From positions 62,001 to 126,000 of the forward strand of contig NZ_JAKIKT010000001.1 of the NCBI RefSeq assembly GCF_023349125.1: DNA of 64,000 nucleotides, written 5' to 3'. A program made the translations under genes and the position numbers. The notes under the pieces are model-generated. The model made no database searches, had not been told where the DNA came from, and saw only the letters and a program-made list of their open reading frames with translations. Within the stretch, counting starts at the first letter, position 1; every line of letters begins with the position of its first letter. This document shows, piece after piece, positions 26,361 to 36,867 of the stretch. The DNA is from Shewanella corallii (lineage in GTDB: Bacteria > Pseudomonadota > Gammaproteobacteria > Enterobacterales > Shewanellaceae).

Positions 26361-29300
26361 ATGGGCTGTATACGGCCACTCTCCGTCAACTATCTGATCA
26401 TGACAGGGCTGGCACTGCTCTGCTGGTTTATCCCGCTTTCTTCCGCGCAGGCCTTACCTGCCTGCAAGCAGATCTTCACCGATCCTGTAACTGGCCTGCA
26501 TCCCAATGCTTTGACCCCTCCCAGAGATCTGCGTAGTGCAGGCAACATCAGCTGTCATATGCTGTCATCCTGTCCTGCCAGTTTCCCAGATGAGTTTGAA
26601 CCCGGTGATTACAGATTTGGCAATGGCCATTTCAGCGGTATCTCAGCCGTTGAAGCAGAGGACAGAAGTGTGCGTCTTTACTTCGATAATCTGTATCTGG
26701 ATGCCACCTGGTTCAATGTTGATTATGGCTTTGGTGATGCCGCCAATCTGGTGATCTATGTATCGGGCAACCTGACCATGCGCCACGGCAGTAAAATTCA
26801 TGGCGTGGTTTATGTGGGGGGCAGTGCAGATATTGATGTGACCTCTGAGATCACCGGCGCACTCTCTGCCGGGGGCGCAATGGCTCCCTGGTGGATAGAC
26901 AGGGTCGATGTTGATTTGGATGATGTTGCCAATGCTGACTTTGGCCCTTTGTGTCCCTCCGCCGTCAAGACCGGCTTACCGCTTCAGTTTGGCCAGGCAA
27001 GCCAGCAAGCCGTCAGCTTTGACAGACCCTTCCCACCGGGCACTAAACCTCTGGTATTTCTGATGCCGCGTATTACTGCCTCCAACCCTGGGCGCAGGGC
27101 TCCCGCATCGGTGTTTTTAACCAGTGTGGACAGGTATGGCTTCAGTTACCGCAGTAAGACAGCACCGGGCAGCAGTGGGGTGGCGAGAGTGACTCCGGTT
27201 GACTGGATTGCTGTGCTGCCCGGAAAGCACTGGCTTAAGACTTCCACCGGCAAGCGTTTGATAGTCGCTGGCCGTGAAGAGATAGATACCGTCAACCGGG
27301 GAGGAAAACGGGGGCGTTTTGAAAGCCTTGATCTGGAACCCGGATTGACCACTGTATTGACCCAGTTGCAAACCAGCCGCAATAACTGCTGGTTGACCAG
27401 TGTGGGGCTGAGGCCATCTGCTTATTCTGATGAACTGTGGTTGGCGATGGAGAGCTCAGGTGCTGTGCGGGGAAACCGTTGTTATCCGGGTGGGGTAAAT
27501 CTGAATCATCTTCAGGATGAGGATATCGCTTTCCTTGCAATGGCGCCGGGTAAAGGCGTGATAGACACACCCGATGGCGAGGTGCGCTTTCAGGCCGGCA
27601 GTGGCGTCAATGTCTCAGGATACAACGCCAGCCTGTCTCGCCAATGCGCTTATTCTTCGCCGCTTGCCTCTGGCTGGTTCAGCTCCGCCCCAGTGCTGGT
27701 GTCGGGTCTTGAGTCCAGAAATGACAATGATGGCGGTTGGCTGCGGATGTGCGGTATCAACGCCAATGAAGTCAGTATGGTGGTGGACGAAACCGCCAAT
27801 CAGGATCGGCATGATAATCAAGAGAACTTTGGTTTCCTGGCGCTGGAAAAGCCAACTGAGCCGGAGATGACCTGCCTGCCGATCGATACCTTTTCCCGCG
27901 ATACACTGGGCAGCAATTGGGTCTCTGCCAAGCTGCCGGGCTCCGCTTCACCCGGGATCAACAACGGTCGACTGGTGATCACCCGTAAGCTGGGTGATCA
28001 GGCTGCCTCTTTGACTTACAGATATCTGTTCCCGGCTGACGCCAATGCCATTCGGGTTTCGTTTGATTATTACGCCTGGCACCAGAGCGCCGGGCGGGGC
28101 GGTGATGGTGTCGCTGTGGTGTTCTCCGACGCCAACCAATCTCCTTCACCGGGTGGCTTTGGTGGTGCGATGGGATATGCCCAGCGAATGCGGGATGGCA
28201 AGCAATTCCCCGGTTTTCATGGCGGTTGGTTGGGTATCGCCCTTGACTCCTGGGGCAACTTTTCCAGTTCTGAAGGTGGCAAGGTGGGTGGTGCAGGTTC
28301 TCGTCCCGACACTGTGGCAATGAGGGGCGCATTTAATACCGGGTACGCCTATTTGGGGGGCGCGCCGGGTAACAGCCAGAGTACCGCAAAACTGAGCCCG
28401 CCATTGGAGCAGGCCAACAGTTCGTATCCTGGTCCGGGAGATCACTACAGTTTCCTGCTGGATACCCGCAGTGCTGATCACAGTTATGTTTCCGTGGACA
28501 GGGTGCTGGCAGGCAATGGTCGTCAGCAGCGCATAGTCAACAATATGGATATCACCCAAACCCTATCAGGACAAAGACAAAGGCCAAATAACTTCTATAT
28601 CTCGCTGACAGGCTCAACCGGACAGGCATTTAACGAGCACGCTATTGATAACTTTCAGGTGTGCGCCTTAAAGTCTCAGCCAGTGGAGGAGGAGGTACAT
28701 CACTTTGAATTCGATTACTCAGGTTCCCCATTGGCCTGCGCGCCTTTGGCTGTGACCGTCAGGGCTTGTGCCAATGAAGATTGCAGTGAACTGTACACGG
28801 ATGACGTGCGGGCAGATCTGCTGCCGCGAAATTCAGGCTCCGTGAGCTGGTTGAATGCCAATCAACAACCGCTGGGTACCAATACTGTCAACATACAGGG
28901 AGGTGAACGCAGGTTGTTCCTCAGGCAAACCAGTGCAGCGCCTGAGGATGTGGTGAGCCTGGATGTTGGTAATTCTTCCCCCGCGACTATGCCATACAGC
29001 CAGACCCTCTGTTTCAATGGGGGAACCCGGGCCAGTTGCTCAATGAACTTTGCCGAGGCGGGATTTATTCTCGATGAGGTGGCGACCTACGCCGGGCGAC
29101 CTGCCACTATGCGTTTGCAGGCGGTTCGCAAGTCGGACAGCAGCCTGATGTGCCAGCCTGCGTTCGCCAACCAGAGTAAAGATCTCTACCTGTCAGTGGA
29201 GCACCATCAACCCCGACTGCCGGTAGACCCTTCCGCAGATGGCCTGAAAATCAGGCAGTCCGGTGGTAAAACGGTGACACTGCCTAAAGTCTCCCAGGCG

Positions 29301-30800
29301 CCTTTGCTGACCCCGGTGAAGTTTGACAGCCAGGGTATAGCTCATCTGGAGCTGACATACCCTGATGCCGGTTGGCTTAATCTGAATGCCAGTTATCAGG
29401 GCAAAGGAGATGACACTGGTCTGGTGATGCGCAGTACCAACGGTAATCTGCGCAGTGTACCTGCAGGCTTGTGTCTTACGCCTCCTGCTGGCGCCGTGTG
29501 TCGCCTGGGTAATCCTGCGGGCTGTAAGCCCTTTGCGCGTGCAGGAGAAGGCTTCCAACTGGTCATATCAGCCCATGCCTGGCAGTCAGACTCAGACAAC
29601 AAGTATTGTGATAACCCTGTGACGCCGAGTTTTGCGATGCCAGATATCAAACTGGGTAGCGAGCTGGTGGCTCCTGTTGGCGGTGAAACCGGTAAAACCG
29701 GGATGACGGAGCAGGACATCAATCTTGGTGGGGTTGCCAGATTTGAGCAGTCGATAGATGAAGTAGGCGTGTTCAAATTCAGCGCATCCAATCCTGAAAA
29801 CAAACAAGGGCAACCTATCTATTATCTTGATGCAGGGCTCCCTGTGGGGCAGGCTCAAACACCGGCAATAGGTCGGTTTGTGCCCGCCGCATTCCGAATT
29901 GGCGATAGCGTGATCGCCCCAGGTTGTAATACTGGTTTCAGCTACATGGGGCAACCTTTCGGGTTGGGCTTTACTGCCACGGCGCTGAATCTTGAATACC
30001 ATCAAACCTTTAATTATCGGGGGCAGTACGCAAAAGGTATCGCGGCCCTGCAGGCTGAAAACAGTGACGATGGCATATCACTGAGTCACAGGCTCAGCCC
30101 ATTACCGCCTCTTGTTTGGCAACAGGGCAAGGCCGTGGTGGCGTCAACCCAGACAATCCATTTTGGCAGGCCACCGGCACCAGGCCTTGATGGACCCTAT
30201 GAGCAACTGGCTGTGGGAATCGCTATAGATGACAGGGACGGTAATATGGCGGTGATGGCTGGCGCTGACATGAACTCAGATATACAGGGGGATTGCCATA
30301 CTCTGGGTTGTGGCGCTGTTGCCCTTGGCACGCAGAAAATGCGTTTTGGCAGAATGCATATGGAGAATGTCTATGGACCGGAAAATGCTGATTTGGCGAT
30401 GCCTGTTCTGGCAGAGTACTGGGATGGTAAACATTGGCAACTGAATGAGCTGGATCAGTGCTCCAGCCCCTTGTCCGTATCCCTGCAACCGAGCACACAA
30501 TTCAGGCCTGAATTGAAATTTGGTCAGCGGGTGTCCAGGAGTTTGCCTCAGGGGCAGACTCACATCAGTAACGGCAGGCTGAAGCTAATCTGGCATAATC
30601 ACTTTGCACCTTCCGCGCCGCAGGATAGTCGGTTCTACCGTGGAGAGGTGAGTGCGCCTTTGGCTGTGCCGGACTGGCTGAAATTTTATTGGGGTTGGCA
30701 GAAGTCTGACGCTCTCCAGGCCACAGACCCAAGAGGCAGTGCTTTTTTCGGTCGCTACCGGGGGGATGATAAGGTGATCTATTGGCATGAGGTAAAATAA
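26361..30800 (+). CDS. MshQ-type large surface protein, copy 2
   Basis: Tandem paralogue of the upstream mshQ (1479 residues) with the same order of modules. Signal peptide ends near S-S-A-Q-A before L-P-A-C. Next come the bactofilin-like part (L-V-I-Y-V-S-G-N-L-T-M), the paired beta region (P-L-V-F-L-M-P-R-I), an L-type-lectin-like module at about residues 503-769 (D-G-V-A-V-V-F-S-D, G-F-G-G-A-M-G-Y-A, L-D-S-W-G-N-F) and the DUF6701-type C-terminus (F-G-R-Y-R-G-D-D-K-V-I-Y-W-H-E). It lies 135 bases after copy 1. That spacer holds two short hairpins (CTGTG/CACAG at 26282-26294 and CCGGT/ACCGG at 26318-26332) but no clear T-run terminator. The sequence is clearly diverged from copy 1, so this is an old duplication. 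Confidence 0.87.
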   Translation: MGCIRPLSVNYLIMTGLALLCWFIPLSSAQALPACKQIFTDPVTGLHPNALTPPRDLRSAGNISCHMLSSCPASFPDEFEPGDYRFGNGHFSGISAVEAEDRSVRLYFDNLYLDATWFNVDYGFGDAANLVIYVSGNLTMRHGSKIHGVVYVGGSADIDVTSEITGALSAGGAMAPWWIDRVDVDLDDVANADFGPLCPSAVKTGLPLQFGQASQQAVSFDRPFPPGTKPLVFLMPRITASNPGRRAPASVFLTSVDRYGFSYRSKTAPGSSGVARVTPVDWIAVLPGKHWLKTSTGKRLIVAGREEIDTVNRGGKRGRFESLDLEPGLTTVLTQLQTSRNNCWLTSVGLRPSAYSDELWLAMESSGAVRGNRCYPGGVNLNHLQDEDIAFLAMAPGKGVIDTPDGEVRFQAGSGVNVSGYNASLSRQCAYSSPLASGWFSSAPVLVSGLESRNDNDGGWLRMCGINANEVSMVVDETANQDRHDNQENFGFLALEKPTEPEMTCLPIDTFSRDTLGSNWVSAKLPGSASPGINNGRLVITRKLGDQAASLTYRYLFPADANAIRVSFDYYAWHQSAGRGGDGVAVVFSDANQSPSPGGFGGAMGYAQRMRDGKQFPGFHGGWLGIALDSWGNFSSSEGGKVGGAGSRPDTVAMRGAFNTGYAYLGGAPGNSQSTAKLSPPLEQANSSYPGPGDHYSFLLDTRSADHSYVSVDRVLAGNGRQQRIVNNMDITQTLSGQRQRPNNFYISLTGSTGQAFNEHAIDNFQVCALKSQPVEEEVHHFEFDYSGSPLACAPLAVTVRACANEDCSELYTDDVRADLLPRNSGSVSWLNANQQPLGTNTVNIQGGERRLFLRQTSAAPEDVVSLDVGNSSPATMPYSQTLCFNGGTRASCSMNFAEAGFILDEVATYAGRPATMRLQAVRKSDSSLMCQPAFANQSKDLYLSVEHHQPRLPVDPSADGLKIRQSGGKTVTLPKVSQAPLLTPVKFDSQGIAHLELTYPDAGWLNLNASYQGKGDDTGLVMRSTNGNLRSVPAGLCLTPPAGAVCRLGNPAGCKPFARAGEGFQLVISAHAWQSDSDNKYCDNPVTPSFAMPDIKLGSELVAPVGGETGKTGMTEQDINLGGVARFEQSIDEVGVFKFSASNPENKQGQPIYYLDAGLPVGQAQTPAIGRFVPAAFRIGDSVIAPGCNTGFSYMGQPFGLGFTATALNLEYHQTFNYRGQYAKGIAALQAENSDDGISLSHRLSPLPPLVWQQGKAVVASTQTIHFGRPPAPGLDGPYEQLAVGIAIDDRDGNMAVMAGADMNSDIQGDCHTLGCGAVALGTQKMRFGRMHMENVYGPENADLAMPVLAEYWDGKHWQLNELDQCSSPLSVSLQPSTQFRPELKFGQRVSRSLPQGQTHISNGRLKLIWHNHFAPSAPQDSRFYRGEVSAPLAVPDWLKFYWGWQKSDALQATDPRGSAFFGRYRGDDKVIYWHEVK

Positions 30801-30854
30801 CCTCGGCTTTTTAGGCGCTTTGTTTGAACGAAAGTAATAATTTGCTGGACATTG

Positions 30855-30928
30855 CCTCTCAGGCAGAGACAATCTTCTGTAGGATTGTCATCATTTTGTT
30901 GTATTCGGTTTGCTACCAGCCTGAGAGG
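30855..30928 (+). promoter_or_regulatory. nested inverted repeats covering the ribosome site of mshQ copy 3
   Basis: A perfect 10-base inverted repeat, CCTCTCAGGC at 30855-30864 and GCCTGAGAGG at 30919-30928, encloses a second one, GACAATC (30868-30874) and GATTGTC (30883-30889). The right arm contains GAGAGG, the likely Shine-Dalgarno of the third mshQ start at 30935. If formed in RNA the outer stem would hide the ribosome site. No T-run follows, so it is not a simple terminator. Confidence 0.5.
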
Positions 30929-30934
30929 TCAGTT

Positions 30935-33900
30935 TTGTTTGCCCCCTTTATAAAAAGAGCCATATTAATGGTCGCAGTGGCTACATCGTGGTGGTCAACA
31001 ACAGCTGTTGCGGCTGTGCAATGTGATGATATTTTTACCGACCCTCCTACTGGTAACCATGGCGATGCTTTGGTGCCTCCCCCTCATCTTTGGCCGCCTA
31101 AACAGGGCTCTTATCTTGAGTGTATCAATGATAAACACCTTGGCGGCAATGTTTGTACTACAGAACGTAAAGCCGGTAACAACAATCGGAATTGGTTTCC
31201 TGCTGTCTTTAATGCTGGCGACTACGTTTATGAAGAAGGTGTTGTTAAAAATAAAGCCCAGCTCTTAATGCCGGAGGTATCGGCCAGACTCTATTTCAAA
31301 ACGCTGAATGTGGATAATGGAGAGTTGAATGCCGAACATGATGAGTCACACCTTGTGATTTATGTTGAAGACTCCATGAAGATTGCCGGTCAGTCGGAGA
31401 TTAATGGGATTCTCTATGTGGCAGGTAACCTGAATATAGAAGGTAACGCCGAGGTCGAGGGCGGTGTGGCAGCTGGAGGATCATTGATCGTCAACGGCAA
31501 TGGTGAAGTCGACTTTGAACAAGAGGCTATAGATAACGCCGACTTTGGTGGTATGTGTGAAAACAAGCTCAAGCCCGAGTCTTTCCATTTTGACTATGGA
31601 GTCAGTGAACCCACTAATGGTAAGGGGCAAGTCAGGTTTGAGACTCCTTTTCCTCAAGGGCAAAAGCCTTTGGTGTTTTTAATGCCCACCATCACCAGCG
31701 CTAATCCAGCAGCAGATCGGCCAGCATCACTTGAGTTGACCCATATTGACCACCTTGGCTTTACCTACGAGCAAGGGGCAGCGCCAAATTCTTACAACAA
31801 TACAAGCTGGAAGCCAATGCCAGAGGTGCATTGGTTGGCAGTCAACCGTGGTGAGCACAGTTTTCCCAGTGGGCCGGATTTTAAAGCTGGGCTGCTCACC
31901 GCAAAAAATGCTCTGGGGCTGAGTAATAATGCCTGGATGCCGGTCACTGGAAAGAGTCGTTACTCGGTATTTTTAACTCAAAGACAGGACGACACTCAAA
32001 ACTGTTGGTTGACTTCAACAGCAGAACCTACGGTGACTGGGTTGAATTTGGCCTTGGATACCTCAGAAGTTCGTTCGTGGAGTGGCGGCAAAATGCGATG
32101 TCGCCCGGGTGGTGCATCCAAGCTGAATGATGTCCCGGTTGCTTACATGGCGATTACCGGTGGCATGGGTAAGATGTTCCTTAATGGGCGATGGATAGCT
32201 TATGACTTTGGCCAGGGGCAAAACTTATCCAGAAACGGTGCTCAGGAGCCTGCTCAGCAGTGCGAATATCTCAATGACTTCAGGCAGGACTTCTCTGCAC
32301 CACCGGTTTTTCTCGCAGGTAAACATAGCCGTAATGGCGGCAATGGAGGCTGGTTACGTCGATGTAAGCTTGATGAAAACAGTGTGTCTATGGTCGTTGA
32401 AGAGGATCAGTACTCTGACGCCGAGCGCCGTCATGTGAGGGAAACCTTCGGTTATGTGGCGCTGGAGCGACTTGATACTCCTGAGCAGCCTATACACCAT
32501 CTGGAACTGAGTTACTCAGGCAGTCCGCTGGCATGTGCGCCATTGTCTGTCACGGTAAAAGCCTGTGACAATGCCGACTGCAGTCAGCTCTATCCCAATC
32601 CTGTGGTGGTGAATCTGGGCTCTGATAATGGCAAGGCGAACTGGACACCATCCAGTCTGAATATGACAGGCAGTGCTACGGTTTCTCTCAGCCACTTTCC
32701 GACGACACCTGTGACCCTGACTGCAGGTTCACCTACTACCTCTGTACTTAATAATACGCTTTGCCGCGCTGATGGTGGGACGGCGTCTGAGGCTGCATGT
32801 ACACTGAGTTTTGCCGAAGCTGGCTTTGTGATTGATGATCTCAATAGCTATGCCAATAAACCCGGCAGTGTGAATATCAAAGCGGTGCGTAAGAGTAATA
32901 ATGGACTTGAGTGTCAGGCCGCTTTCTCCGGTCGAACCAAAGAGGTCAATCTGTCGAAACAGCATGTCACCCAGGTAGCGCCCAGTTCCACAGCGGTATT
33001 GACCGTGAATGGTGGCAGTGTAGCGCAGTCGCCAAATATCCACAGACTCGACTTTGATGATGATGGTGTTGCCAGTGTGGAGTTGCAATATCCGGATGCC
33101 GGACACCTTGTACTCAAGGCCAGTTACTTTGGCTCTGGTGAAGAAGATGGCCTGGTGATGCACAGTGTGAACGGTAACCTGCGCAGTGTGCCCTACGGTT
33201 TGTGTGTCACCGGCGAGCGGCGGGGCGAATATAACGCATTAAGTGATACTGCTTACATGACTGCGGGTAGTCAGTTCCCAGTTTCTGTATCTGCTCATGC
33301 CTGGGCTGAAAACAGCTCCCGGGTATGTGGCAATCCGGTCACACCCTCGTTCCAGTATGAAAGTATTGAGCTTAACAGCGAGTTTGCCGATGTATATGTG
33401 CCTGCGCCGGAGCAGGGAGCGTCGTGGCACGATGGCATACTGACTCCCGGGCAGTATCAACACCCTTTAGGGGATGACCACCAACTGCAGGTCGCGCAGA
33501 ATGAAGTTGGTGTGTTTTATCTCTCAGCTTCTGTTCCCGCAGGGCAGACCTACCTGAATTCCGGACTGAGCATTCGGTCTGAACCTTCTGCTGCTATGGG
33601 GCGCTTTGTTCCCGCCCTGTACCAGGTGTCAGGTGTGAGTATTACCCAGGGGTGTGGTTCCTTCAGTGGCGGTAACGCCTTTACCTACATGGACCAGACT
33701 TTCCCATTGTCATTGGTGCTGAAGGCTCAAAATCAGCAGGGGCAGCAAACCCTAAACTATCAGGGATGGTTGGGACGGGCTTATGCGTCTTTGGTGGCTG
33801 AGTCCGGTGATACCGGCCTTAACCTCAGCAGTCGTCTGACTGTTCTGCCCACGCTTGATTGGCAGGCGGGACAGGCCAGCCTGGCTTCTCAGCCAATCAG

Positions 33901-34555
33901 TTTCAGTCGTGTTGCAGCACCAGGGGCAGATGGACCTTATCCTGTGCTCAATCTGGGGGTGGATATACTGGATGGCGATGGAAGGATGGGCACTGTCGCC
34001 GATGCAGATATGAACCCGGACACCTCTGGAACTGGTGGCGGAATGACGGCCAAAAAACTGGATACCCTGGATTTGCGCCATGGCCGGGTGACATTGCAAA
34101 ACAGCTATGGTCATGAGTCTGCAACCCAGAATATGCCATTGGCGATAGAGCAGTGGACACCTGCGGGTTGGCGGGTAAACAGTGATGATGTTTGTACCTC
34201 TGTTTCTCCTGCGGCCGGGACTGACATTAACTCAGGCCTGGCGACCCATGAAACAGATACAGAACTGGGTTATGTGTATCTGCCTGCAATCACTCCCGGG
34301 CAAGGGGTCAGCCGCAGCGGCACAGGAGTTGTCAACGGCGGACGATTTGATTTGCTCTGGCGTACCTTCACTTCTGGTTCTGCTGCCACTTACCGGGGTA
34401 AAGTCACGGCTCCGGTTGAGGTTGCTCCCTGGCTTCAATGGTACTGGAACTGGCAGGGAGATCGTCCGCAGCAACTACAGGACCCAAGAGCCAGTGTGGT
34501 GTTTGGTCAGTACCGTGGACACGATAAAGTGATTTTCCACCGTGAAGTGAGATAA
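30935..34555 (+). CDS. MshQ-type large surface protein, copy 3 (no lectin-like module)
   Basis: Third tandem MshQ-type protein, about 1206 residues from the chosen start TTG 30935. That start has GAGAGG six bases ahead and gives a complete signal peptide (basic F-I-K-R, hydrophobic core, cut after A-V-A-A). ATG 30968 would lose the basic region; a TTG at 30824 would give a poor signal sequence. It keeps the bactofilin-like part (L-V-I-Y-V-E-D-S-M), the paired beta region (P-L-V-F-L-M-P-T-I) and the DUF6701-type C-terminus (F-G-Q-Y-R-G-H-D-K-V-I-F). The roughly 250-residue L-type-lectin-like module found in copies 1 and 2 is absent: the beta region runs straight into H-H-L-E-L-S-Y-S-G-S-P-L-A-C-A-P. 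Confidence 0.85.
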   Translation: MFAPFIKRAILMVAVATSWWSTTAVAAVQCDDIFTDPPTGNHGDALVPPPHLWPPKQGSYLECINDKHLGGNVCTTERKAGNNNRNWFPAVFNAGDYVYEEGVVKNKAQLLMPEVSARLYFKTLNVDNGELNAEHDESHLVIYVEDSMKIAGQSEINGILYVAGNLNIEGNAEVEGGVAAGGSLIVNGNGEVDFEQEAIDNADFGGMCENKLKPESFHFDYGVSEPTNGKGQVRFETPFPQGQKPLVFLMPTITSANPAADRPASLELTHIDHLGFTYEQGAAPNSYNNTSWKPMPEVHWLAVNRGEHSFPSGPDFKAGLLTAKNALGLSNNAWMPVTGKSRYSVFLTQRQDDTQNCWLTSTAEPTVTGLNLALDTSEVRSWSGGKMRCRPGGASKLNDVPVAYMAITGGMGKMFLNGRWIAYDFGQGQNLSRNGAQEPAQQCEYLNDFRQDFSAPPVFLAGKHSRNGGNGGWLRRCKLDENSVSMVVEEDQYSDAERRHVRETFGYVALERLDTPEQPIHHLELSYSGSPLACAPLSVTVKACDNADCSQLYPNPVVVNLGSDNGKANWTPSSLNMTGSATVSLSHFPTTPVTLTAGSPTTSVLNNTLCRADGGTASEAACTLSFAEAGFVIDDLNSYANKPGSVNIKAVRKSNNGLECQAAFSGRTKEVNLSKQHVTQVAPSSTAVLTVNGGSVAQSPNIHRLDFDDDGVASVELQYPDAGHLVLKASYFGSGEEDGLVMHSVNGNLRSVPYGLCVTGERRGEYNALSDTAYMTAGSQFPVSVSAHAWAENSSRVCGNPVTPSFQYESIELNSEFADVYVPAPEQGASWHDGILTPGQYQHPLGDDHQLQVAQNEVGVFYLSASVPAGQTYLNSGLSIRSEPSAAMGRFVPALYQVSGVSITQGCGSFSGGNAFTYMDQTFPLSLVLKAQNQQGQQTLNYQGWLGRAYASLVAESGDTGLNLSSRLTVLPTLDWQAGQASLASQPISFSRVAAPGADGPYPVLNLGVDILDGDGRMGTVADADMNPDTSGTGGGMTAKKLDTLDLRHGRVTLQNSYGHESATQNMPLAIEQWTPAGWRVNSDDVCTSVSPAAGTDINSGLATHETDTELGYVYLPAITPGQGVSRSGTGVVNGGRFDLLWRTFTSGSAATYRGKVTAPVEVAPWLQWYWNWQGDRPQQLQDPRASVVFGQYRGHDKVIFHREVR

Positions 34556-35961
<1,406 letters not shown>

Positions 35962-35969
35962 AGATAACA

Positions 35970-35987
35970 GGGCGGTGCAAACCGCCC
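35970..35987 (+). promoter_or_regulatory. stable hairpin between mreB and mreC
   Basis: GGGCGGT, loop GCAA (a GNRA tetraloop), ACCGCCC; it ends 10 bases before the mreC start. It is followed by TTGCTGTT rather than a real T-run, so it is more likely an mRNA-stabilising, processing or partial attenuation element than a full terminator. Confidence 0.6.
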
Positions 35988-35997
35988 TTGCTGTTCT

Positions 35998-36867
35998 ATG
36001 AAACCCATTTTTGTTCGCGGTATCTCAATCCAACTGAGGCTGACACTGGCTATTGTGCTGTCGGTGGCACTCATGTTGGCCAACGACAGGCTTGAGCCTG
36101 TTCGTCAGTCCCTGTCTTCATTTCTCAGCCCGCTGCAGTATCTCGCTAATGTTCCCGGCCTGTTGCTGGACTGGTCAGCCGAAAGTCTGGCGACCCGCAA
36201 TATGCTGGAAAAACAAAATAAAGAGCTGATGCGTCAGCAACTGCTGATGAGCGAGCGTTTGCAGCGCTTTGAACAGCTGCGTCAGGAAAACGACCGTTTG
36301 CGCGCACTGCTTGGATCTCCTGTTCATATGGACGCCCGCAAGATGGTGGCAGAAGTGATGGAGGTCGCCAGCGATCCCTATCGTCACTATGTGGTGCTGA
36401 ATAAAGGCAGTGACAGCGGCGTGTTTGTCGGTCAGCCGGTGGTTGACGCCTTCGGTGTTGTCGGTCAGGTGACTCAGGTGTCCAAACTCACCAGCCGGGT
36501 GCTGTTGGTATCAGATGCCAGCCATGGTTTGCCGGTGCGGGTGACCCGTAACGACGTGCGTCTGGTGGCTAATGGTACCGGTGTGCTGGATGAAATCGAA
36601 CTCAAGCACGTAGCCAAGAGTACCGACATCAAAGCCGGCGATCTGTTGGTAACTTCAGGTCTGGGACAAAGATTCCCGGAAGGCTATCCGGTTGCCCGTG
36701 TGACTCAGGTTATCAAAGATGATGGCCAGACCTATGCCAGTGTATTGGCCCGCCCATTGGCGGCACTGGACCGGATCCGTTATGTCTTGCTTATCTGGCC
36801 TGAACTTGAAACCGGTACTCCCACTGAGTTTGTAGAGCCAGATAAAGATGCTGAGGTGAAATCATGA
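35998..36867 (+). CDS. mreC: rod shape-determining protein MreC
   Basis: Inner-membrane, mainly periplasmic elongasome protein that links MreB/MreD to the cell-wall synthases. One N-terminal transmembrane helix (R-L-T-L-A-I-V-L-S-V-A-L-M-L), a coiled coil at about residues 65-105 (N-K-E-L-M-R-Q-Q-L-L-M-S-E-R-L), then the MreC beta-barrel domains with N-K-G-S-D-S-G-V-F-V-G-Q-P-V and L-V-T-S-G-L-G-Q-R-F-P-E-G-Y-P-V. 289 residues. No clear Shine-Dalgarno lies in the 10 bases between the upstream hairpin and the ATG. The stop overlaps mreD (ATGA). Confidence 0.96.
   Translation: MKPIFVRGISIQLRLTLAIVLSVALMLANDRLEPVRQSLSSFLSPLQYLANVPGLLLDWSAESLATRNMLEKQNKELMRQQLLMSERLQRFEQLRQENDRLRALLGSPVHMDARKMVAEVMEVASDPYRHYVVLNKGSDSGVFVGQPVVDAFGVVGQVTQVSKLTSRVLLVSDASHGLPVRVTRNDVRLVANGTGVLDEIELKHVAKSTDIKAGDLLVTSGLGQRFPEGYPVARVTQVIKDDGQTYASVLARPLAALDRIRYVLLIWPELETGTPTEFVEPDKDAEVKS

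Noticed and set aside
30855..30928. Cyclic di-GMP riboswitch before mshQ copy 3
   Set aside because: The conserved GEMM sequence elements are absent; only nested inverted repeats are present.
30824..30934. Upstream TTG start for mshQ copy 3
   Set aside because: It would place a polar 37-residue stretch before the signal peptide and has no ribosome site; TTG 30935 fits better.
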